Below are positions 11,051 to 20,139 of a stretch of DNA of 64,000 bases, in pieces. Position 1 is the stretch's first letter; the number at the start of each line of letters is the position of its first letter. The position numbers were made by a program, and so were the translations under genes. This stretch comes from Candidatus Fimadaptatus faecigallinarum (GTDB lineage: Bacteria; Bacillota; Clostridia; Christensenellales; Aristaeellaceae): contig DVNK01000005.1 of NCBI GenBank assembly GCA_018714445.1, positions 62,001 to 126,000 on the forward strand, in the 5' to 3' direction. The notes below the pieces were generated by a model. That model was not told the DNA's origin, did no database searches, and worked only from the letters and a program-made list of their open reading frames with translations.

Positions 11051-11080
11051 TATGGCAAATTTTCATGGAGGTGCGCCAAC

Positions 11081-11425
11081 ATGCCGTTTATCAACATACA
11101 CATTGGCAAGCAGCTGACAGCCGAACAAAAGGCCGAACTGTATCAGATGGTCGCTGAACGCATGCCTATACTGCCCACCAAGGACCGCGATAACACTATG
11201 GTCGAGATCTCCGCCGGCCGCGACATGTACATGGGCGGCGAGCCGCGCGAGCTGATATTCGTGGACATGCGCGTGTTCAAGCCCTCGCCCGAAGCCGCCA
11301 AGCGCGAGTTCATCGCCACGCTGGCCGCCGAATTCGACAAGCGCCTGGGCATACCGGCCGACAGACAGTATTACAACATAATCGAGCTCGATACCTGGGG
11401 TGCGCACGGCAAGCTGCTCACCTGA
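11081..11425 (+). CDS. Tautomerase/MIF-like protein
   Basis: 114 residues starting MPFINIHIGKQLTAEQKAEL. Tautomerase superfamily members keep Pro at position 2, which becomes the N-terminal catalytic base after Met removal. The pattern of a short strand, a helix starting near residue 12 and a second strand (MVEISAGRDMYMGGE) fits one tautomerase unit extended at the C-terminus, as in the MIF-like group. Substrate unknown; the family handles keto-enol tautomerisation or dehalogenation of small acids. GGAGGT lies at ideal spacing before this ATG, so I reject the longer upstream frame. It is monocistronic, with its own strong promoter. Confidence 0.72.
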   Translation: MPFINIHIGKQLTAEQKAELYQMVAERMPILPTKDRDNTMVEISAGRDMYMGGEPRELIFVDMRVFKPSPEAAKREFIATLAAEFDKRLGIPADRQYYNIIELDTWGAHGKLLT

Positions 11426-11813
11426 TTCAACCGGTGCGCATGTGATTAATATGCCGCCTCAATCGACTGCGCGAATGCTTTCGCTTGGTTACAGGTTTAC
11501 ATCGAGCTTTTGCGTTGATAGTATGCTCAAAAGTTTACTGAAATCTACCTGAATTTTAAGTTGGGTATGGCGTTTGGGTAATGGGTGTGCTATAATATCG
11601 CCATAGAACGCTCAAGGCGCGGTCGGATCGATTGCCGCGCCGTTGCGTTTGAAGCAAATCCGTAACGTTTCGTTATCGTGTCGCACTGCGCCGGTCAGGG
11701 CAGATGTCAGGCTCAAGGCTGTGCATCTGCCGTGGAGCTGCGTGAACCCGGCCTCCGGTTTTACCATCGTCCGGCGGCAACAGTGTCTATCGCCGCGCAA
11801 ACCCGGTTGATTG
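11426..11813. other. Intergenic leader before the 58-bp repeats
   Basis: About 390 bp without a gene. It contains an extended -10 element TGCTATAAT at 11588-11596, lacking a clear -35 but plausible as a plus-strand promoter for the fucosidase gene. That would give a leader of roughly 520 nt. The segment 11759-11813 resembles a decayed copy of the following repeat. Confidence 0.45.
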
Positions 11814-12045
11814 TTTTGGCAATCGCACGGCGGCCATAATGGCATTTTGCCACGTAGACCACACTGTCGGTTTTGACAATTACACGGCGGCCCATATTGG
11901 CATTTTGCCACGTAAGCCACACTGTCGGTTTTAGTCATTACCCGGCCGCCCATAATGGCATTTTGCCACGTAAGCCACACTGCCGGTTTTACTCATCACC
12001 CGGTGGCCCATAACGGCATTTCGCCGCGCGAATCCCGCATGGCGG
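11814..12045. repeat. Tandem array, four copies of a 57-59 bp unit
   Basis: Copies start at 11814, 11871, 11929 and 11987, each opening with TTTT. The shared core is CCATAATGGCATTTTGCCACGT and then CCACACTG. Each copy carries the small inverted repeat TGGCA-TTT-TGCCA. Copies 2 and 3 are most alike; copy 4 has drifted. There are no spacers of constant length and no conserved repeat ends, so this is not CRISPR. It lies in the presumed leader of the fucosidase gene. Confidence 0.85.
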
Positions 12046-12120
12046 CACCGAACCGTGCGGCCATGTCGAAATAACTCAGCCCCTTACTACGTTCCGATTA
12101 ATGCAAAAGGAGATGAGCTC

Positions 12121-13593
12121 ATGCCTACGTTTACCCCGGACTTTGAATCGCTGTATCAATTCCGCTGCCCGGACTGGTTCAAGAAAGCCAAATTCGGCAT
12201 CTGGTCACACTGGGGCCCGCAGTCGGTGCCGATGTGCGGCGACTGGTACGCGCGCAACATCTACATACAGGACTCGCCGCAGTACCTGTATCACCTGCGC
12301 CACTATGGCCATCCGTCCAAGTTCGGCTATAAGGACATCTGCGCGCTCTGGAAGGCCGAGAACTTCGATCCCGAAGGTCTGATGGATCTGTACTACAAGG
12401 CCGGCGCGCGCTATTTCGTCGCGCAGGCGATGCATCACGATCACTTCTTCAACTTCCCGTCGAAGTACAACCGCATGAACGCGATGCAGGTCGGCCCGCA
12501 CAAGGACATCTGCGGCATGTGGAAGGCCGCGGCCAAGAAGTACGGCATGCCGTTTGGCCTGACCGAGCACATGTCGGCATCGTTCTCATGGTGGCGAGTC
12601 AACAAGGGCTGCGACCAGCACGGGCCGTACAAGGGCGTGCCCTACGACGGCAACGATCCGGCGTGGCGCGACTTCTACTTCGATAACTACGAGCATCCCG
12701 CCGGTGGCGATACTCAGGCGCGGCCGTGGTTCACCAGCAATCCGGGCTTCCATGCGTACTGGGTCAACGTCATGAAGGAGCTCATCGACATGTACGACCC
12801 GGATATGCTCTATACCGATGGCGGCATACCGTTCGCGGACGTCAACAACGCCGACGGCGGCGAACTGCTGCCCGGCAATCCCGCGTACCAGTCGGGTCTG
12901 GAAGTCATAGCCTACCTGTACAACAGGTCGATAGAGCGCCACGGCGAGAACCGCGCAATATACACCCAGAAGGACCGCAAGCCCAGCATATACCGCGTCG
13001 GCGTGCTCGACATCGAAAAGAGCCAGCTGCCCGGCGTTGCCGCCGAGCCCTGGCAGACCGATACCTGCATAGGCAACTGGTTCTATGACGCCAAGGCGCC
13101 GTTCAAGCGCCCGGGCCACATCATCGAAATGCTGGTGGACATAGTGTCCAAGAACGGCTCGATGCTGCTGAACATACTCCAGCGCCCCGATGGCTCGATA
13201 GACGACGAGGCCAAGTTCATACTCAAGGAGCTGGCGGGCTGGTTCGCAATCTGCGCTGAGGCGATATACGACACCACGCCGTTCCGCGTGGCGGCCGAAG
13301 GCGACACAGTCACCAAGATAGAGGGCTTCAAAGAGGAAGCCGCCGCCTGGGGCCCGTCCGACTTCCGCTTCACGCTCAAGGGCAACACGCTCTACGCATT
13401 CATGATGGCGGTACCGGACAGCCGCGTCTCGGTCATAAAGAGCCTGACTCAGGGCGAAAAAGTGCGTTCGGTGCGACTGCTGGGCGTGGGCGAGGTGCCG
13501 TTTGCGCAGAACTTCGGCGTGCTTACGGTCAAGCTGCCCGACAACATGCCCACTGAGTATACCAACTGCCTGGCCATAGAACTGGATGGCTAA
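12121..13593 (+). CDS. Alpha-L-fucosidase-like glycoside hydrolase (GH29)
   Basis: 490 residues from the ATG after AAAGGAGATGAGCTC. GH29 enzymes release L-fucose from glycans with retention. The N-terminal (beta/alpha)8 barrel has the family pattern WFKKAKFGIWSHWGPQSVP near residue 17, then GARYFVAQAMHHDHF, matching the usual GAKY-(V/F)-KHHDGF strand. DPDMLYTDGG at about residue 230 holds the likely nucleophile Asp. A C-terminal beta-sandwich of about 110 residues follows. There is no signal peptide, so the enzyme is probably cytoplasmic and acts on imported oligosaccharides. The acid/base residue cannot be assigned by eye. It is isolated from the other sugar genes at 45-54 kb and flanked by repeats on both sides. 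More AUC than neighbouring genes. Confidence 0.85.
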   Translation: MPTFTPDFESLYQFRCPDWFKKAKFGIWSHWGPQSVPMCGDWYARNIYIQDSPQYLYHLRHYGHPSKFGYKDICALWKAENFDPEGLMDLYYKAGARYFVAQAMHHDHFFNFPSKYNRMNAMQVGPHKDICGMWKAAAKKYGMPFGLTEHMSASFSWWRVNKGCDQHGPYKGVPYDGNDPAWRDFYFDNYEHPAGGDTQARPWFTSNPGFHAYWVNVMKELIDMYDPDMLYTDGGIPFADVNNADGGELLPGNPAYQSGLEVIAYLYNRSIERHGENRAIYTQKDRKPSIYRVGVLDIEKSQLPGVAAEPWQTDTCIGNWFYDAKAPFKRPGHIIEMLVDIVSKNGSMLLNILQRPDGSIDDEAKFILKELAGWFAICAEAIYDTTPFRVAAEGDTVTKIEGFKEEAAAWGPSDFRFTLKGNTLYAFMMAVPDSRVSVIKSLTQGEKVRSVRLLGVGEVPFAQNFGVLTVKLPDNMPTEYTNCLAIELDG

Positions 13594-13622
13594 GCCAGCA
13601 TCATATCGATATCATAGCATAG

Positions 13623-13662
13623 AGCGCCGTCCCGGGATCCGAAGCGGTTCCGGGGCGGCGCT
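13623..13662 (+). terminator. Hairpin after the fucosidase gene
   Basis: Arms AGCGCCGTCCCGGGATCCG (13623-13641) and CGGTTCCGGGGCGGCGCT, an 18-bp stem with few mismatches and a short loop. There is no clean T-run because the 13-bp repeat array begins immediately. Probably terminates the fucosidase transcript. Confidence 0.55.
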
Positions 13663-14013
13663 TTGCGAGATGGGTTTGTGAGACGGGTTTGCAAGGCAGC
13701 CTTTTGAGACGGCTTTGCGAGACTGGCTTTGCAAAACAGATTTGTGAGGTGGGTTTGCAAGACAACCTTGTGAGACGGCTTTGTGAGGCAGGTTTGCGAG
13801 ACGGCTTTGCGAGACAATCTTGTGAGATGGCTTTGCGAGACATCCTTGTGAGACGGCTTTGTGAGGCAGGTTTGCGAGACGGCTTTGCGAGACATCCTTG
13901 TGAGACGGCTTTGTAAGACGGCTTTGTGAGGCGGCTTTGTGAGGCGGCTTTGCAAGGCAGGTTTGCGAGAGTGCTTTGCGAGAAAAGCTTGTAAGAATGC
14001 TTTGCGATGTGGG
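13662..14013. repeat. 13-bp minisatellite, about 27 tandem copies
   Basis: Unit approximately TTTGCGAGACGGC, varying at TTTG(C/T)GAG(A/G)C and in the last three bases; occasional units are 12 or 14 bp. Because 13 is not a multiple of three, the array reads open in more than one frame on each strand as Lys/Ser/Thr/Gln/Leu-rich repeats. I regard those frames as accidental. The array begins at the fucosidase hairpin and ends in plain sequence. Confidence 0.92.
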
Positions 14014-14162
14014 TTCACATGCGCAAAACCATATGCACAGCCGGAACATGCCGAGCTCCGTTGCGGTAACAGGCTGTATGCATTAGTGTCGTGCGCTGAC
14101 TACCGCGCAACAGCATCAAGCGATTAATATTCCGTATACATAAATGAGCAGAGGCGTGCAGC

Positions 14163-14682
14163 ATGATTTCGACAATGGCAGTCGCGCTGGCCCTGGTGCT
14201 GAGCGTCGCATTTGGCGCGTCCGATATCGCGCCCGGCAGACCTGAGGGCGAACGCTCCGACGGTCATAGCGGGCGCAGTACACGATCCGGGCGAGCAAGC
14301 TTTCCCCGGCCAGACTACCTCAGAGCATGCGCCCGGCTGGAGCTTATCGCTGGCGGTAAGGGATGCCAATTGGCCTGACGCTAGTCATACCGCGATCTGT
14401 GGCAGTTCGACCAGTGAGCTGACGTATGGCGACGCGTTCATTCTGGAAGCACGGCGCGGCGGGCAGTGGCAGGCTTTACCCTATATCGCGGACGATTTCG
14501 GCTGAATTATGATGGCGTACCTGATGCCGACTGACGGCAAAATGGAGCGCGATGTAGTCTGTGACTACATCTACGGCAGTCTGCCCGCAGACACGTACCG
14601 CACGTCAAAAGATGTAACTGACTTGCGCGCAAACGGCGATCATGGCACGCATGCCTACTACGTCGAGTTTACAATAGCATAG
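14163..14682 (+). pseudogene. Decayed exported Ig-like domain protein
   Basis: The first frame starts MISTMAVALALVLSVAFG, a signal-peptide-like stretch. After about 35 codons the plausible continuation lies in another frame: GWSLSLAVRDANWP, then SELTYGDAFILEARRGGQWQ, ending at TGA 14503-14505. The same frame reopens directly after that stop with MMAYLMPTDGKMERDVVCDY, IYGSLPADTYRTSK, and HAYYVEFTIA to a stop at 14680. The order (TYG.xF.LE...G.W, then a linker, then YG.LP.DTYR, then YYVEFTI) resembles a bacterial Ig-like domain found in small secreted proteins of Bacillota. A frameshift plus an in-frame stop indicates a pseudogene. Sequencing error could explain one lesion but not easily both. 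Confidence 0.55.
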
Positions 14683-14688
14683 CGCAAA

Positions 14689-14725
14689 GCGGCGGGGCCG
14701 TCCCGATGTGGGACTGCCCCGCCGC
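14689..14725 (-). terminator. Hairpin between pseudogene and hemW
   Basis: 16-bp stem, GCGGCGGGGCCGTCCC against GGGACTGCCCCGCCGC with one mismatch, loop GATGT. It sits six bases from the hemW stop and would end the lepA-hemW transcript; T-tracts are weak on both strands. Confidence 0.65.
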
Positions 14726-14731
14726 GTCATG

Positions 14732-15880
14732 TCACTCCAACCGCTCAAACGCTTCCATTATATCGACCAATACAGTGTTTTGCAGCATCAGCCCGCGTTC
14801 GGTCAGCCTGAACCTCGCTCTGTCCGGCTCGGCCAGCCCCTGCGCGACCAGCTTGTCCAGCTCGGGCCGCAGCGCCTCCAGCAGCGCCCGCCCGTGCCGC
14901 GCCGCAAACTCATCCAGTGCCACGCCGTCCAGCGTGCGCGTGCCCAGCATCAGCGTGTCGAACGCGTCGTCCGTGGGCGTCAGCTCAAGCGCGTCAGCCT
15001 GTCCGCTTCCGGTGGCCTCTACGCGCGCCATGTAGCCGTCCAGGTCGTCATCGTTCATCAGCCGCGCCATGCCCAGCCGTGAGTGCGCCGCGCAGCCCAG
15101 CCCCAGGTACTCGCCGTTTGCCCAGTACAGCATGTTGTGCCGGCACTCGTGCCCGGGCAGGCAGTAGTTGCTAATCTCATAGCGGCGGTAGCCCGCGTCC
15201 GGCAGCAGCTTGCGCGCTATATCGACCATCTCGAGTTCAGCGTCCTCGTCGGGCAACGCAAGCCTGCCCGCGTCCACAGCTGCCTTGAGCCGCGTGCCGT
15301 CCTCCAGTATCAGGCTGTACAGCGACAGGTGCTCCGGACGCAGTTCCAGCGCACGCTCCAGCGTCTCGCGCCACATGCCGGGCGTCTGGCCGGGCAGCGC
15401 GTATATGAAGTCAAGGTTTATGTCGTCAAAGCCCGCGGCGCGCGCATCCTTAAACGCCATGCACGCCGCATCAAACGTGTGTATGCGCCCTATCGTGCGC
15501 AGCAGTTCGTCCTGCGCGGCCTGCACGCCCAGGCTCAGCCGGCCCACCCCCGCGCGGCGCATGAGCGCCAGCTCGTCGCGCGACACGGTGCCCGGATTGG
15601 CCTCGCACGACACCTCACAGTCGGACGCAAGCGCATACCAGCGGCGCACCCAGTCCATGATATGCGCTATCGCCGCGCCGCCCAGGTACGTGGGCGTGCC
15701 GCCGCCGATGTATACCGAGCTCACGGTCTGCCCGGCCAGCTCGCCCGCGCGGCATTGCAGCTCGCGCTCCAGCGCCGACAAATAGCGCGCCGTATCGCGC
15801 CTGCGTCCCGCGAACGAGACGAAGTCGCAATAGGCGCACTTGCCAGCGCAAAACGGTATGTGTATGTACAGCGCCGCCAT
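14732..15880 (-). CDS. hemW: Radical SAM heme chaperone HemW / coproporphyrinogen oxidase-like protein
   Basis: 382 residues. The [4Fe-4S]-SAM motif CxxxCxxC is CAGKCAYCDF near residue 11, after YIHIPFC, the HemW/HemN signature. GGGTPT lies near residue 58 and a glycine-rich SAM-binding segment SLGVQAAQDELLRTIGR near 135. The C-terminal HemN domain has YEISNYCLPGHECRHNMLYW. HemW proteins bind haem and insert it into respiratory enzymes; true HemN oxidases carry an extra N-terminal Cys/segment, absent here. The gene overlaps the lepA stop (TGATG) and has the classic lepA-hemW order of Bacillota, which favours HemW. It is followed by a hairpin terminator. Confidence 0.92.
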   Translation of the reverse strand: MAALYIHIPFCAGKCAYCDFVSFAGRRRDTARYLSALERELQCRAGELAGQTVSSVYIGGGTPTYLGGAAIAHIMDWVRRWYALASDCEVSCEANPGTVSRDELALMRRAGVGRLSLGVQAAQDELLRTIGRIHTFDAACMAFKDARAAGFDDINLDFIYALPGQTPGMWRETLERALELRPEHLSLYSLILEDGTRLKAAVDAGRLALPDEDAELEMVDIARKLLPDAGYRRYEISNYCLPGHECRHNMLYWANGEYLGLGCAAHSRLGMARLMNDDDLDGYMARVEATGSGQADALELTPTDDAFDTLMLGTRTLDGVALDEFAARHGRALLEALRPELDKLVAQGLAEPDRARFRLTERGLMLQNTVLVDIMEAFERLE

Positions 15881-17688
15881 CAGTCCATCTTCAGAACCGC
15901 CATGAACGCCTCACTGGGCACGTCGACCGAGCCCACCTGGCGCATGCGCTTCTTGCCCTCCTTCTGCTTTTCGAGCAGCTTCTTTTTGCGGGTTATGTCG
16001 CCGCCATAGCACTTGGCCAGCACGTCCTTGCGCAGGGCCTTGATGGTCTCGCGCGCGATTATCTTGCCGCCTATGGCCGCCTGTATCGGTATCTCGAACT
16101 GCTGGCGCGGTATGGCCTCGCGCAGCTTTTCGCAGATGCTGCGGCCGCGCGGGTAGGCGCGATCCTTGTGCACGATTATGCTCAGCGCATCGCACATCTC
16201 GCCGTTGAGCAGTATGTCAAGGCGCACCAGTTCGCTGTCCTCATAGTCCTTCAGCTCATAGTCGAACGACGCATAGCCGCGCGTGCGGCTCTTGAGCTGG
16301 TCAAAGAAGTCGTAGATTATCTCATTGAGCGGCATATCGTAGCTCAACTGCACGCGCCCGCCCTCGATGTACTTCATGTCCTTGAACACGCCGCGCTTTT
16401 CCTGGCACAGCTCCATTATCGCGCCGACATAGTCCTGCGGCGTGAACACGCTGGCCGACACGAACGGCTCCTGCATCTTGACTATCGTGGACTGATCGGG
16501 CAGGTTTGCGGGGTTGTCTATCATAAGCACATCGCCGCTCGTGGTCTCAACGCGGTACACGACGTTAGGCGCGGTAGTGACCAGATCAAGGTCGAATTCG
16601 CGCTCAAGGCGCTGCTGGATAATCTCCATGTGCAGCAGCCCCAGGAACCCGCACCGATAGCCATATCCCAGCGCTATCGACGTCTCAGGCTCAAAGAACA
16701 GCGACGCGTCATTGAGCCTGAGCCGCTCCAGCGCGTCCTTGAGGTCGTCATAGTGCGCGCCGTCGGCGGGGTATATGCCGCAGTAGACCATGGGCAACAC
16801 GCGCTTGTAGCCGGGCAGCGGCGCATCGGCGGGCCGGCTGGTCAGCGTAATCGTATCGCCGACGTGTATATCGGCTATGTCCTTTATCGACGCCGCAATG
16901 TAGCCCACGTCGCCGGCGCGCAGCTCGTCCAGCGGCAGATACCCGCCCGGCCGGAGCGCGCCCAGTTCGGTCACGTCAAAGTCATGGCCGCTGGCCATCA
17001 TGCTGATGTGGTCGCCCACGCGCACGCTGCCTTCCATTATGCGCACATAGCTTATCGCGCCGCGATAGTTGTCGTATATCGAGTCGAATATCAGCGCTCT
17101 GAGCGGTGCGTCGGGATCGCCCTTGGGCGCGGGAACGCGCTTTACAATCGCCTCCAGCACGTCCTCTATGCCTATGCCCATCTTGGCCGATATCAACGGC
17201 GCATCGGAGGCGTCCAGGCCGATTTCGTCCTCTATCTCGGTGCGCACGACCTCGGGCTGAGCGCTGGGCAGGTCTATCTTGTTTATGACAGGCAATATCT
17301 CCAGATCGTGATCCAACGCCATATAGACGTTAGCCAGCGTCTGGGCCTCTATGCCCTGCGTGGCGTCCACTACCAGCACCGCGCCCTCGCACGCCGCCAG
17401 CGCACGGCTGACCTCATATGTGAAGTCTACATGGCCGGGAGTGTCGATGAGGTTCAGCAGATAGTCGTGACCATCGCGCGCATGATAGTGCAGCCGCACC
17501 GCCTTGGACTTGATCGTAATGCCGCGCTCGCGTTCCAGTTCCATTGAGTCAAGCACCTGCTCGACCATATCGCGCTCAGCCATCGTGCCGGTCTTTTCCA
17601 GCAGCCGGTCGGCCAGCGTGGATTTGCCATGATCTATATGCGCTATTATACAAAAATTACGTATACTGGACTGTTCAAATTCCTGCAC
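15880..17688 (-). CDS. lepA: Elongation factor 4 (LepA), ribosome-associated GTPase
   Basis: 602 residues. The G domain has G1 AHIDHGKST at about residue 18, G2 RGITIK, G3 DTPGHVDF, and G4 [13 protein letters not shown]-like domains II, III and V follow. The LepA-specific C-terminus includes the basic segment [22 protein letters not shown]4 acts on ribosomes during initiation and stress. The start is probably GTG at 17688, seven bases after GGAGG; a TTG two codons earlier is too close to the ribosome site. Translation is coupled to hemW through overlapping stop and start. Confidence 0.97.
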   Translation of the reverse strand: MQEFEQSSIRNFCIIAHIDHGKSTLADRLLEKTGTMAERDMVEQVLDSMELERERGITIKSKAVRLHYHARDGHDYLLNLIDTPGHVDFTYEVSRALAACEGAVLVVDATQGIEAQTLANVYMALDHDLEILPVINKIDLPSAQPEVVRTEIEDEIGLDASDAPLISAKMGIGIEDVLEAIVKRVPAPKGDPDAPLRALIFDSIYDNYRGAISYVRIMEGSVRVGDHISMMASGHDFDVTELGALRPGGYLPLDELRAGDVGYIAASIKDIADIHVGDTITLTSRPADAPLPGYKRVLPMVYCGIYPADGAHYDDLKDALERLRLNDASLFFEPETSIALGYGYRCGFLGLLHMEIIQQRLEREFDLDLVTTAPNVVYRVETTSGDVLMIDNPANLPDQSTIVKMQEPFVSASVFTPQDYVGAIMELCQEKRGVFKDMKYIEGGRVQLSYDMPLNEIIYDFFDQLKSRTRGYASFDYELKDYEDSELVRLDILLNGEMCDALSIIVHKDRAYPRGRSICEKLREAIPRQQFEIPIQAAIGGKIIARETIKALRKDVLAKCYGGDITRKKKLLEKQKEGKKRMRQVGSVDVPSEAFMAVLKMD

Positions 17689-18190
17689 GCCCAAACCTCC
17701 GAGAAATCATATTGCCGCGCCTCAACCGGCCCTGCGCGCCGGTCGCAGGCGCTTTTGCCTATTGGATATCATAAACTATTTTCGTTAACTGCGCAAGTGT
17801 GCGCGCGCAAATTGCACGGCGCATGCGCGCCCTCGCAACCGACTATCGCCGCCTCAATACTGCCTTTTCCGGCAATGCTCCGACGCGCTAGCAGCTCAAG
17901 CCGCCGTCGCCCTCGGAATATGCCCGCGCACAGCGCATGGTCCGCGGCTGTACATGCACGACGTTGGGAGTGCGCAGCGTTGAGCATGCACCTTATTATA
18001 CACAGCGCTGGGCGTGCGTCATTCTGGCGCGAGCCGTGACGGTCAATAGCACGATGGACATCGCCACACTTTACATGAGCAACGCTGGATGCGCGACGCG
18101 ATTCACATGCGCCGCGCCGGGCATGCGCCGCCCATTATATTCGCCGCAACACGGCAGTCGCCGCCCATACAATGCGCCCAAAAATGCCAA
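17689..18190. other. Intergenic region upstream of lepA
   Basis: About 500 bp. Nothing gene-like is visible on either strand. GC-rich stretches alternate with short AT-rich patches near 17760-17790 that may hold the lepA promoter, but I could not identify a convincing -35/-10 pair. Confidence 0.5.
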
Positions 18191-18214
18191 CCGCCCGGAA
18201 TCTGTTCCGGGCGG
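18191..18214 (-). terminator. Terminator of the TlpA-like lipoprotein transcript
   Basis: Perfect 10-bp stem CCGCCCGGAA / TTCCGGGCGG with loop TCTG. On the minus strand it is followed by TTGGCATTTTT. It lies about 65 bp beyond the stop at 18278. Confidence 0.75.
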
Positions 18215-18277
18215 CAGCATTGCCATTCAACTATCGCGTAAGCTCCGCAACGTGCGCGCGGCAAGCCCACGCACGAC

Positions 18278-19342
18278 TTACTCGGCGGCGGGCAGCGCGT
18301 CCAGTACCGCTCTGAGCGCATCCTCGCTCTGAGCGCCTATGATCGGGTCGCCGACCTGCTGGCCATTCTGATCGACTATCACCTTGGTGGGCGTATACTG
18401 TATGCGGCTGAGCAGCGTGGTATACAGCGAGCTGTCCGGGACAATGCACGAATAGCCCACGCCCGTCTGCTCGACTATGCTGCGCGCCAGCTCCATCGTA
18501 TCCTCATCGATCGCATCGGACACTATGCCCAGGAACTGCACGCGGCCCTCGTACTCCTTCGCCAGCGTCGCCAGACCCGGCATCTCCGATATGCACGGCG
18601 GGCAGGACGTCGCCCAAACGTCTATCAGCGTATACGGCGCATTGCTCAGCACGCTCCGATCGACCGCCGCGCCATATATGTCCTGTGTGCTGAATTCGCC
18701 CACCAGCGCCGTCAGCTCGGACACAGTGGCCGGCCGGCTCAGCAGCACGCTGTTTGCCGCGCCCGCGCTCAGCGACGCGCGTATGGTATCCACCATCGCC
18801 ACGCCAGCCTCATCCAGCAGCGACGTGTCCGGAGCCGGGTTCAGGTACAGCGTAAACTCATAACCCTCCGCACTGCCCAGCACGCTGGATTCGTAGCCCT
18901 CCAGTTCGGTCGCCGCGGCCGACTCGGCGCCTTCGGCCTGCACCGCTATCGCCATTATGCCGCCGCGCACGTCAAACGACACATTGCTGCTGTCACTGTT
19001 GTCATACTGTTGCGGCAGCAGCACCATTAAGCCGCTTTTCAGCGTGCCCGCGTCGTCGTAGTCCGCCTTGGCCGCAATCGTCACGTCGTAATTGCGCGCA
19101 TACTGTTCCCAGTCGGAGTCCACGTACAGCCGCACGCCCAGCTGATCCATCTCGTAGTAAGGGCGCGTGTCCTCGACAGCAGCTCCGGCGCTGTCGCCCT
19201 CAGACTCGCCAGCAGGAGCTTCAGTGGCAGCGGTTTCCGCCGTGGCTTCAGGGGCCGCAGTCGCATCAGCCTGCTCCGCCAGCGCACAGCCGCTCAGCGC
19301 CAATACCGCCAGCGCCAACAACGTAGCAATCATTTTCTTCAT
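18278..19342 (-). CDS. TlpA/ResA-like thioredoxin-fold lipoprotein
   Basis: 354 residues from ATG after GGAGGTAGACCGA. A lipoprotein signal (MKKMIATLLALAVLALSGC) places the lipidated Cys at residue 19. An Ala/Glu/Thr-rich linker follows to about residue 60. A first domain of about 150 residues (YYEMDQLGVRLYVDSDWEQY onward) resembles no family I can name. The C-terminal 140 residues form a thioredoxin-like domain: TLIDVWATSCPPCISEMPGL carries the CPPC active site, and the cis-Pro is in QYTPTKVIVD. Such proteins reduce or oxidise extracytoplasmic thiols, for example in cytochrome c maturation or sporulation. No partner CcdA is seen nearby. It follows the HAD gene by 90 bp and ends in a terminator. 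Confidence 0.85.
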   Translation of the reverse strand: MKKMIATLLALAVLALSGCALAEQADATAAPEATAETAATEAPAGESEGDSAGAAVEDTRPYYEMDQLGVRLYVDSDWEQYARNYDVTIAAKADYDDAGTLKSGLMVLLPQQYDNSDSSNVSFDVRGGIMAIAVQAEGAESAAATELEGYESSVLGSAEGYEFTLYLNPAPDTSLLDEAGVAMVDTIRASLSAGAANSVLLSRPATVSELTALVGEFSTQDIYGAAVDRSVLSNAPYTLIDVWATSCPPCISEMPGLATLAKEYEGRVQFLGIVSDAIDEDTMELARSIVEQTGVGYSCIVPDSSLYTTLLSRIQYTPTKVIVDQNGQQVGDPIIGAQSEDALRAVLDALPAAE

Positions 19343-19431
19343 TCGGTCTACCTCCACGCTTTTATTTTGCGGCGCACGCCCGGACGCACTGTCCCGGCGG
19401 CGCATCAATTAGTGTCTATTGGACGCAAAAA

Positions 19432-20121
19432 TCATACATTGCGTTGCACATATTGCAAGTTATCCCCGTTATTATTTAGTAGCTCTTCCCAGCTGGTGAA
19501 GTAGCGCTCGACCGACGCGATTATCTCCGCCTTATTGAGGCGAGCGCTCTCGTCCTCTATCGCCCACACGTGCAGCCCGGCGCGCCTGGCCGTGCGTATC
19601 GAGTACAGCGCGTCTTCATACATCACGCAGTCCTCAGGAGCGACGCCTATGCGCCGGCACAGCTCCGGGTAGTACTCGTCCGAAGCCTTGGTCATGCCCA
19701 TTTCATCCGAACAAAACAGCAGCTGCCGTCCATCGCTCACGAACGCATCCGCTATGCCCAACCGCTCCATGAGCGGCCACGCCTGCGCCCTGAGCGACGC
19801 CGTAGCCAGCACGCAAGTCACGCCCTGGGCGCGCAGTTTGGCGATATACCTGTCCGCGCCCGGCTTGAGCTTGACGTCGCGCTCGTAGTGCTCTATCATG
19901 CGCCGGTCAAAGAACGCTATCAACTCGGCATCGCTGTCCGGTATGTCGTAGTACCTGCGCATTATAGGCGGCGTGGAGCGCACCGATGTAAAGTACAGCT
20001 CCTCGCACAGCGCCTTTGACGGCTCATGTCCATGTTCGCGCAGATACTCCACCGCCACCGTGCGCCAGTAATACATAGAATCTATCAGGGTGCCGTCCAT
20101 GTCAAATATTGCCGCCTTCAT
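19432..20121 (-). CDS. HAD-superfamily hydrolase, beta-phosphoglucomutase-like
   Basis: 229 residues with ATG after GGAGGGCATCAC. Motif I is FDMDGTLIDS at residue 6, where the first Asp is the nucleophile and the second the acid/base. An alpha-helical cap (residues 16-85) marks subfamily IA. Motif II is the Thr/Ser in CVLATAS, motif III a Lys in MGMTKASDEYY, and motif IV PEDCVMYEDALYSIRTARRAG. The family dephosphorylates or isomerises small sugar phosphates or nucleotides; the substrate cannot be read. It follows prfA by 18 bp, so it belongs to the prmC-prfA transcript. Confidence 0.85.
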   Translation of the reverse strand: MKAAIFDMDGTLIDSMYYWRTVAVEYLREHGHEPSKALCEELYFTSVRSTPPIMRRYYDIPDSDAELIAFFDRRMIEHYERDVKLKPGADRYIAKLRAQGVTCVLATASLRAQAWPLMERLGIADAFVSDGRQLLFCSDEMGMTKASDEYYPELCRRIGVAPEDCVMYEDALYSIRTARRAGLHVWAIEDESARLNKAEIIASVERYFTSWEELLNNNGDNLQYVQRNV

Positions 20122-20139
20122 GTGATGCCCTCCTGCGCG

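Noticed and set aside
11612-12045. The 58-bp array as a CRISPR array
   Set aside because: Units are directly adjacent and similar along their whole length; there are no unique spacers, no constant repeat/spacer boundary and no cas genes.
13612-14049. 142-145 residue minus-strand frames of KPSHKAVSQ-type repeats
   Set aside because: They come from the 13-bp DNA array read in several frames; no single frame is favoured and there is no ribosome site.
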